From Prevotellaceae bacterium (lineage in GTDB: Bacteria > Bacteroidota > Bacteroidia > Bacteroidales > UBA932), in the NCBI GenBank assembly GCA_031284065.1, contig JAITAP010000117.1, positions 1 through 5,950 on the forward strand: DNA of 5,950 nt, read 5' to 3'. The position numbers and the translations under genes were made by a program. The notes beneath the pieces are model-generated. The model did not search any database, was not told where the DNA came from, and worked only from the letters and a program-made list of their open reading frames with translations. Below are positions 1 through 4,548 of this stretch, piece after piece (positions within the stretch are counted from its first letter, which is position 1; each line of letters starts with the position of its first letter).

Positions 1-116
1 AATTGCCGCCGCAGGGTTGTCGCTTCAACTCTCCGGCATACTGCGGACTTGCCGCTACCGGTTGCCGCTGCCATCATTTTTTTGCACGCGCCTGTCGGTG
101 CATCGCAGAAATTGTG

Positions 117-124
117 TACCTTTG
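117..124 (+). promoter_or_regulatory. Possible Bacteroidota -7 promoter element
   Basis: The octamer TACCTTTG matches the Bacteroidota -7 consensus TAnnTTTG, and the following C is also common in that element. No TTTG -33 box lies at the usual 19-21 base spacing; the nearest TTTG is at 81-84, which is too far. If it is active, transcription would begin near 130 and meet the terminator at 183-217, giving a transcript of under 100 bases. Alternatively it is a chance match. Confidence 0.3.
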
Positions 125-182
125 CTTACGAGATAAATGTACTTTTTTCATAGCGACGTAAAAAGTAGAAATTTTTCCTACC

Positions 183-217
183 CTTCTTCGGGGGCATGCC
201 CCCGAAGAAGTTTTTTT
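183..217 (+). terminator. Strong rho-independent terminator
   Basis: Positions 183-210 form a perfect inverted repeat. The left arm is CTTCTTCGGGGG, the loop is CATG (195-198), and the right arm is the exact complement, giving a 12-bp GC-rich stem. Seven T residues follow at once (211-217). This is the classical intrinsic terminator layout for + strand transcription. On the - strand no comparable T run follows the hairpin, so it is probably not bidirectional. It would end a transcript arriving from the left and insulate rlmH from it, or end a short transcript started near 130. Confidence 0.88.
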
Positions 218-264
218 CCTTACTTAAAGCTGCATTATGTTAGGCGGAAGCTTACAAGTTACCA

Positions 265-282
265 TGCGGCAAGCTTGCCGCA
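265..282. repeat. Perfect 18-bp palindrome
   Basis: TGCGGCAAGCTTGCCGCA is exactly self-complementary over nine base pairs per half-site, with no spacer. It lies between the terminator and rlmH, ending 48 bases before the rlmH ATG. No T run follows, so it is not an intrinsic terminator. The size and symmetry suit a dimeric DNA-binding protein, but the target is unknown. Its right half contains the TTGCCGC heptamer that recurs at 3-9, 49-55 and 62-68. A looser echo, GCGGAAGCTT, lies about 20 bases upstream. Confidence 0.6.
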
Positions 283-330
283 AAGCCTTTGCCATCCTGA
301 AAAATCAAATTCTCAAATCGTTTGAGTAGC

Positions 331-801
331 ATGAAAATTGCGTTGTTATTTGTGGGAAAAACCGAAACCGGCTACCTGCCTGCGGCGATAGCAATGTACG
401 CGGAGCGGCTCACGCGCTACGCTGCGGTGGAGGTGAAAATAGTGCCGGAGCCCAAAAACGCCGGCAGCTTAAGCGAACAGGAGCAAAAGAAGCGCGAGGG
501 TGAGCTTATCCTGTCGGCGGTGGGAGATGGAGAGGTGCTGCTGCTTGACGAGCGGGGGAAAGAATTTTCGTCGGAAGAATTTTCAGCTTTCTTGAGCAAA
601 AAAATGCAAGGCAGCGCCAAGCTGATAACCTTTGTATCCGGCGGGGCTTATGGGTTTTCGGAGGAAGTGTACAGGCGGGCGAACGGAAAAATCGCGCTCT
701 CGCGCATGACATTTTCGCACCAGATGGTGCGGCTGTTTTTTGTGGAGCAACTCTACCGCGCGTTTTCCATCATGAAGGGAGAGCCATACCACCACAAGTA
801 G
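331..801 (+). CDS. rlmH: 23S rRNA (pseudouridine-1915-N3)-methyltransferase RlmH
   Basis: RlmH is a SPOUT-class methyltransferase that uses S-adenosylmethionine to methylate N3 of pseudouridine 1915 in helix 69 of 23S rRNA, acting on assembled ribosomes in the cytoplasm. The predicted protein has 156 residues, the usual family length of about 155. Visible hallmarks are LLLDERGKEFSS around residues 70-80, the glycine-rich cofactor loop FVSGGAYGFS (101-110), MTFSHQ (126-131), EQLYRA (139-144) and the terminal YHHK, which fits the family's tyrosine/histidine-rich C-terminus. I chose ATG at 331 because the protein then starts MKIALLFVGK, as family members do; an in-frame TTG at 322 would add only three residues. 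There is no clear Shine-Dalgarno sequence. The gene appears monocistronic: a terminator lies upstream and a separate promoter precedes the next gene. The identification is secure. Confidence 0.97.
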   Translation: MKIALLFVGKTETGYLPAAIAMYAERLTRYAAVEVKIVPEPKNAGSLSEQEQKKREGELILSAVGDGEVLLLDERGKEFSSEEFSAFLSKKMQGSAKLITFVSGGAYGFSEEVYRRANGKIALSRMTFSHQMVRLFFVEQLYRAFSIMKGEPYHHK

Positions 802-837
802 CAACAGCCCGCGAACATTGGGCTACGCAATCTCACG

Positions 838-859
838 GCATTTGCGACCCGCGCAATGC
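838..859 (+). terminator. Weak hairpin downstream of rlmH, possible terminator
   Basis: GCATT (838-842) pairs with AATGC (855-859), and GCG (844-846) pairs with CGC (852-854) across one bulged T, giving an 8-bp imperfect stem with a 5-base loop. No T run follows directly; only the AT-rich stretch with a small ATAAAA/TTTTAT inverted repeat at about 873-886 comes after. A second short stem, AGCCC (806-810) with GGGCT (820-824), lies immediately after the rlmH stop. One of these may help end or stabilise the rlmH transcript, but neither is a textbook terminator. Confidence 0.25.
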
Positions 860-913
860 GCAGTGTATGCCCATAAAATCTTTTATCAAAAAACAAAAAT
901 AAACATTGAAAAA

Positions 914-945
914 TTTGGTTTACTACTTTTTTCTATCTAATTTTG
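914..945 (+). promoter_or_regulatory. Bacteroidota-type promoter of the glycogen operon
   Basis: A TTTG -33 box at 914-917 is followed by a 20-base spacer and TAATTTTG at 938-945. This exactly fits the Bacteroidota primary sigma factor consensus TTTG / TAnnTTTG with its usual spacing. Transcription should begin close to 950-955, leaving a 5' untranslated leader of roughly 115 bases before the ATG at 1068. It is the only element in the window with both boxes correctly spaced, and it stands before the first of three closely arranged + strand genes. I see no obvious operator or known riboswitch fold in the leader. Confidence 0.72.
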
Positions 946-1067
946 TAACGGTGTCTGTATTCGACATTAGAGTGTTGATTTTTTTGTTATCTGGGAAAAA
1001 TTGCGAACAAACGGAAGTTTTTAAGATTTATGTATTTACCTAAACAACGCTGGTAATCTTTGAAGTT

Positions 1068-3062
1068 ATGTCTTACTTGAAATTTAATAAAGAAGAGCTG
1101 GTCAACTTGGAGTATGCCCTGAACCGCGAGATATTGTGCACCAATCGCGCCGGCAGCTACCTAAGCACCACCATTGTCTGCTGCAATACGCGCAAATATC
1201 ACGGGTTGCTGGTTTGCCCTATCGACGAGTTTGACGGCGACCGCCACGTGCTGCTGTCGTCCCTCGACGAATCCATTATCCAGCACGACAAGGCGTTCAA
1301 CTTTGGGATACACCGCTACCCCGGCAACGTGTACGAGCCGCGCGGGCACAAGTATATCGTAGATTTTAAGTACGACCCTACGCCCACGATTGAGTACAAA
1401 GTAGGCGGCGTTCACCTGCGCAAAGAGCTGCTCATGGTGCACAACGAGGACCAGGTATTCGTTCGCTACACGCTGCTCGACGCGCACTCCGACACCAAGC
1501 TGCGGCTTAAGCCCCACCTCGCCTTTCGCAACGCCCACGCCTTGAGCCACGCCAACATACACGCCGACGTGAAGCACAAGGCGGTGCAAAACGGCATTGC
1601 AAGCAAGCTTTACCTCGGGTTTCCCGCCCTCAACATGCAGCTCAGCAAAAAGGCGGAGTTTGTTGCCGTCCCCGATTGGTACAACAACGTAGAGTACACC
1701 GAAGAAGCCAAGCGCGGCTACGACTCCCGCGAGGACTTGTTTGTTCCCGGATACTTTGAGCTCCCCATACGAAAAGGCGAGAGCGTTATCTTTTCGGCCT
1801 CGCTCAAAGAAGTGGCGACGGCGGGAATGGCGAGAAAATTTGACGCGGAAGTGGCCAAGCGTCCCGAGAAAATTTCGTTCAAGGGGTGCCTCAAAAACGC
1901 CGCCGACCAGTTCATTGTACGGCGCGGGAAAAATACAGAGGTCGTGGCAGGCTACCCGTGGTTTGGCCGCTGGGGGCGCGATACGTTTATTGCGCTGCCG
2001 GGCATTACGCTTTCCGCCATCAGCTCCACCGGAAGCGACGCTAAGGAAAAAATCAAAACCTGCAAGGATGTACTCGACACCATGAGCAGCGAGCTGAAAG
2101 GCGGCCTTTTCCCCAACATTGGAAAAGGCGAAAACGCCGCCTTCAACTCCGTTGACGCGCCGCTCTGGTACTTCTGGACCATTCAGCAGTACGAAGCGTT
2201 TACCGGTGACAGAGAAGGCGTGTGGAAAACCTACGGCAAAAAAATGAAAAATATTCTGGAGGCGTTTCGCAGCGGCACGGGCAACGCCGCCATGCACGAA
2301 AACGGATTGATATGGGCGGAGGAACATTTCAGGGCGCTCACGTGGATGGACGCCATTGTGAACGGGCAGCCCGTTACCCCAAGGTCGGGCTATCAGGTGG
2401 AAATAAACGCGCTTTGGTACAACGCTATTTGCTACACGCTGGAGCTGGCAAAAGAGTTTAAGGATACGAGATTCATAGCGGCGTGGAAAGATTTGCCCGA
2501 GCTTATCCGCAGCTCCTACGAGCCTGTCTTTTGGTGCAGCGAGCGGCGGCACTTGGCAGACTACGTGGACGGGAAAGGTCAAAATATTTTCACCCGCCCC
2601 AACCAAATTTTTGCCACGTCGCTCAAGTACTCGCCCATACCGGAAAGCAGGCGTCGCGAGGTGCTGGATGCAGTGGAGCGCGAGCTGCTCACCACAAAAG
2701 GGCTGCGCACGCTAGCGCCAAAAAATCCGCTCTACGCGGGTCGCTACGAGGGCGCACAGCCTGCGCGCGACAATGCATACCATCAGGGCACAGCGTGGCC
2801 GTGGCTGCTGGGGCACTTTATCGAGGGAAAGCTCAAGCTGCACGGCAAAGCGTTTATCTCAAAAGCCAAGTGGATAGTAGAGCAGTTTGAAGAAGATATG
2901 AACGTGTACGGTATATGCTCCATATCGGAGGTGTACGACGGCGACCCTCCCCAAAGCCCCAACGGATGTATTTCGCAGGCGTGGAGCGTGGGCGAGGTAC
3001 TTCGCGCTATCAGGCTGATTGAGGAGTATGAGAAAAACGGAAAAGGTCAAACAAGTCAGTAA
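1068..3062 (+). CDS. Glycogen debranching enzyme (amylo-alpha-1,6-glucosidase, GH133 type)
   Basis: The 664-residue protein has the two-part build of bacterial amylo-alpha-1,6-glucosidases, which hydrolyse alpha-1,6 branch points of glycogen-like glucans. The N-terminal substrate-binding domain (about residues 10-260) shows NRAGSYLSTT and TRKYHGLLV (26-49). The C-terminal (alpha/alpha)6-barrel domain (about 280-655) shows GYPWFGRWGRDTFIALPG (295-312), SVDAPLWYFW (361-370), TWMDA (425-429), PRSGYQVEINALWYNA (438-453) and YHQGTAWPW (571-579), ending with ISEVYDGDPP (619-628). By family analogy D428 and E621 are candidate catalytic acids; this is inference. No signal peptide is present, so it should be cytoplasmic. 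It is the first gene of the operon, about 115 bases after the predicted transcription start, with no Shine-Dalgarno sequence at its ATG. A long antisense open frame at 1161-2606 is a shadow of this gene's codon usage. Confidence 0.94.
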   Translation: MSYLKFNKEELVNLEYALNREILCTNRAGSYLSTTIVCCNTRKYHGLLVCPIDEFDGDRHVLLSSLDESIIQHDKAFNFGIHRYPGNVYEPRGHKYIVDFKYDPTPTIEYKVGGVHLRKELLMVHNEDQVFVRYTLLDAHSDTKLRLKPHLAFRNAHALSHANIHADVKHKAVQNGIASKLYLGFPALNMQLSKKAEFVAVPDWYNNVEYTEEAKRGYDSREDLFVPGYFELPIRKGESVIFSASLKEVATAGMARKFDAEVAKRPEKISFKGCLKNAADQFIVRRGKNTEVVAGYPWFGRWGRDTFIALPGITLSAISSTGSDAKEKIKTCKDVLDTMSSELKGGLFPNIGKGENAAFNSVDAPLWYFWTIQQYEAFTGDREGVWKTYGKKMKNILEAFRSGTGNAAMHENGLIWAEEHFRALTWMDAIVNGQPVTPRSGYQVEINALWYNAICYTLELAKEFKDTRFIAAWKDLPELIRSSYEPVFWCSERRHLADYVDGKGQNIFTRPNQIFATSLKYSPIPESRRREVLDAVERELLTTKGLRTLAPKNPLYAGRYEGAQPARDNAYHQGTAWPWLLGHFIEGKLKLHGKAFISKAKWIVEQFEEDMNVYGICSISEVYDGDPPQSPNGCISQAWSVGEVLRAIRLIEEYEKNGKGQTSQ

Positions 3063-3064
3063 AA

Positions 3065-3169
3065 ATGGCGCTACAATATAATGTGAACAGAACGTTGAAT
3101 GTTGAAGCTTGTCAGGTGGGAAAACAGCTGGACGCTTCAGCAAATCAGCAAAAAATTAGCAGGCAATGA
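3065..3169 (+). CDS. Short ORF in the debranching enzyme-glycosyltransferase gap, possible coupling leader
   Basis: This frame of 34 codons starts with ATG two bases after the TAA of the debranching gene. It reads MALQYNVNRTLNVEACQ at its start, ends KISRQ, and its TGA overlaps the ATG of the glycosyltransferase as ATGA. I recognise no family. The peptide is polar, with no membrane segment or signal peptide. It spans the whole gap, so ribosomes translating it would stop exactly at the next start, which suits translational coupling. A similar ORF with the same Met-Ala-Leu start fills the next gap in the operon. It may still be chance, as ATG followed by A is common at starts. Confidence 0.3.
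   Translation: MALQYNVNRTLNVEACQVGKQLDASANQQKISRQ
3103..3139 (+). other. Intercistronic imperfect hairpin
   Basis: TGAAGC (3103-3108) pairs with GCTTCA (3134-3139). After a two-base bulge GTC (3111-3113) pairs with GAC (3131-3133), leaving a mostly unpaired loop of about 17 bases. No T run follows, so it is unlikely to stop transcription. In an operon such a hairpin could mark a processing or stability site between the debranching and glycosyltransferase cistrons. The stem is short and could be coincidental. Confidence 0.2.
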
Positions 3170-4458
3170 AAGTATTAATGTTTGGATGGGAATTTCCACC
3201 TCACGTTGCAGGAGGATTGGCAACCGCATGTTACGGGCTTACCAAAGGCTTGGCAAAGCATAACGTTGACATGATTTTTGTAGTTCCCAAAGCTTACGGC
3301 GACGAAGACCAGCGGAGCGCCCGCGTGGTGAGCGCCGAAGATGTTACGTTTGAGGGCAGCACAAGCGAGCTGGAGTCGCTGTGGACGCATTTGGTGTATT
3401 TTGAAGCAAATTCATACCTACTGCCTTACCTTACGCCGGAAGAGTTTGAAACCATAACCGAAAGCACGGTGCGCAACGGCGCTATCACGCACACTTCGCA
3501 CTTTGCCCGCCGATTCAAGTTTGCGGGAGGCTACGGAAAAAATCTGATGAACGAAGTGGCGCAGTACGCGCTGCTGGCGCATACCATTGCGCAGCAAAAT
3601 GAGTTTGACGTTATTCATGCGCACGACTGGCTCACCTACCTTGCCGGAATTTCGGCGAAAAAAGCAACGAACAAGCCGCTGGTGATACACGTGCACGCTA
3701 CGGAATTTGACCGTAGCGGCGAAAATGTCAACAAGGTGGTGTACGACATTGAGCGCAGAGGAATGGAAGAGGCAGACCTGATAATAACGGTGAGCAACCT
3801 CACGCGCAACATTGTTATTTCGCGCTACGGCATAGCCCCCGACAAAGTAATAACGGTGCACAACGCCGTGGACTTTAACACCTCAAAGTTTGACGATGTA
3901 AAGCACGGCACAGACGAAAAAATAGTAACGTTTCTTGGCCGTGTTACCTACCAAAAAGGCCCCGAATACTTTGTGGAAGCGGCCTACAAGGTGCTCAAGC
4001 GTTACGGCAACGTTCGCTTTGTGATGGCAGGCAGCGGCGACATGCTCAACCGCATGATTCGCCGCGTGGCCAAGCTGGGCATTGCCGACAAGTTCAACTT
4101 TACGGGATTTCTGCACGGCGCCGACGTGCCGCACATGTTCGCCCTGAGCGACGTTTACGTAATGCCGTCGGTGAGCGAACCGTTCGGCATATCGCCGCTG
4201 GAGGCAATGCGGGCGCACGTGCCTACCATTATCTCCAAGCAATCCGGCGTAGCGGAGGTGCTGAATCACGCCATAAAAGTTGACTTCTGGGATGTGGACG
4301 CTATGGCAGACGCCATATATGGCATACTGCAATACCCGGCGCTTACAAAAATGTTCATCCGCCTTGGCGACAGAGAGGTGGAGAGCCTGAAGTGGGGTAA
4401 TGCCGCGCTAAAAGTAAAGCAAGTTTACGAGAAAGCAGTAGCAGGCGAAAAAACCTGA
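3166..4458 (+). CDS. GT-B glycosyltransferase, glycogen synthase-like
   Basis: The 430-residue protein has a two-domain GT-B layout. The N-terminal acceptor-side domain starts MKVLMFGWEFPPHVAGGL, with the glycine-rich GGL (16-18) that in glycogen/starch synthases lies near the nucleotide-sugar phosphates. HAHDW (151-155) and HVHATEFDR (175-183) are typical of this superfamily. The C-terminal nucleotide-sugar domain has GRVTYQKG (258-265), with R259 and K264 as likely phosphate contacts, and SEPFGISPLE (337-346), whose E338 and E346 form the E-x7-E signature. Between two glucan-active genes it most likely adds glucose to an alpha-1,4-glucan in the cytoplasm. It is shorter than classical GlgA (about 480 residues) and nearer to GT4-like or archaeal-type synthases; donor (ADP- or UDP-glucose) and acceptor cannot be read from sequence. 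The start is supported by the MKVLMFGWEFPP opening; only AGG lies upstream as a weak ribosome-binding hint. Confidence 0.88.
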   Translation: MKVLMFGWEFPPHVAGGLATACYGLTKGLAKHNVDMIFVVPKAYGDEDQRSARVVSAEDVTFEGSTSELESLWTHLVYFEANSYLLPYLTPEEFETITESTVRNGAITHTSHFARRFKFAGGYGKNLMNEVAQYALLAHTIAQQNEFDVIHAHDWLTYLAGISAKKATNKPLVIHVHATEFDRSGENVNKVVYDIERRGMEEADLIITVSNLTRNIVISRYGIAPDKVITVHNAVDFNTSKFDDVKHGTDEKIVTFLGRVTYQKGPEYFVEAAYKVLKRYGNVRFVMAGSGDMLNRMIRRVAKLGIADKFNFTGFLHGADVPHMFALSDVYVMPSVSEPFGISPLEAMRAHVPTIISKQSGVAEVLNHAIKVDFWDVDAMADAIYGILQYPALTKMFIRLGDREVESLKWGNAALKVKQVYEKAVAGEKT

Positions 4459-4470
4459 CAAAACACTGCA

Positions 4471-4548
4471 ATGGCGCTTACAACATTGGAGCAAAAATTA
4501 CAAACAAAATTTTCTTCCTTTGAGATAAATATACTATACACACAATGA
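4471..4548 (+). CDS. Short ORF in the glycosyltransferase-GH57 gap, possible coupling leader
   Basis: This frame of 25 codons begins with ATG 12 bases after the glycosyltransferase TGA. It reads MALTTLEQKLQTKF at its start, ends NILYTQ, and its TGA overlaps the GH57 ATG as ATGA, the same arrangement as the short ORF at 3065-3169. No family is recognisable and there is no membrane segment. After Met-Ala-Leu the two peptides do not resemble each other, because the shared DNA motif differs by a one-base indel. If translated, its role would more likely lie in delivering ribosomes to the GH57 start than in the peptide. Chance remains possible. Confidence 0.28.
   Translation: MALTTLEQKLQTKFSSFEINILYTQ

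Larger units (their letters stand above)
1..330. other. Intergenic region upstream of rlmH, no gene supported
   Basis: I find no convincing gene here. All three + frames that enter from the left edge close by about position 175, and none gives a recognisable protein. The frame running 137-325 passes straight through a strong terminator hairpin and a palindrome, so it is not credible as coding. The first 70 bases are GC-rich with repeated TTGCCGC heptamers. From about 110 the DNA becomes AT-rich, apart from the hairpin at 183-210 and the palindrome at 265-282. The left part may be the 3' flank of a gene lying outside the window. Confidence 0.6.

Noticed and set aside
1..77. A - strand frame starting at 77 with a P-loop-like string ATGSGKS
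   Set aside because: It fits the loose [AG]-x4-G-K-[ST] pattern, but the motif lies at residues 4-11 with no preceding hydrophobic strand, only 25 residues are visible, and the DNA is made of TTGCCGC repeats whose complement encodes such residues. Sequence left of the window would be needed.
288..324. TTTG at 288-291 with ATCGTTTG at 317-324 as an rlmH promoter
   Set aside because: The -7 box has a mismatch at a key position, the spacer is about 25 bases instead of 19-21, and it would place the transcription start at or beyond the rlmH start codon.
137..325. A + strand frame of 62 codons upstream of rlmH
   Set aside because: It runs through the 12-bp terminator hairpin and the 18-bp palindrome, the translation is low-quality, and no family is recognisable.
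322..330. TTG at 322 as the rlmH start
   Set aside because: It adds only three residues (Met-Ser-Ser) before the Met-Lys opening that RlmH proteins share. ATG at 331 gives the family length.
1161..2606. Long - strand open frame of 481 codons opposite the debranching gene
   Set aside because: It lies wholly antisense to a securely identified enzyme, resembles no family, and is explained by that gene's codon bias depleting stops in the opposite frame.
4515..4522. TTCCTTTG as an internal promoter for the GH57 gene
   Set aside because: It has one mismatch to TAnnTTTG and no -33 TTTG at suitable spacing. Continuous transcription from 914-945 explains the gene.
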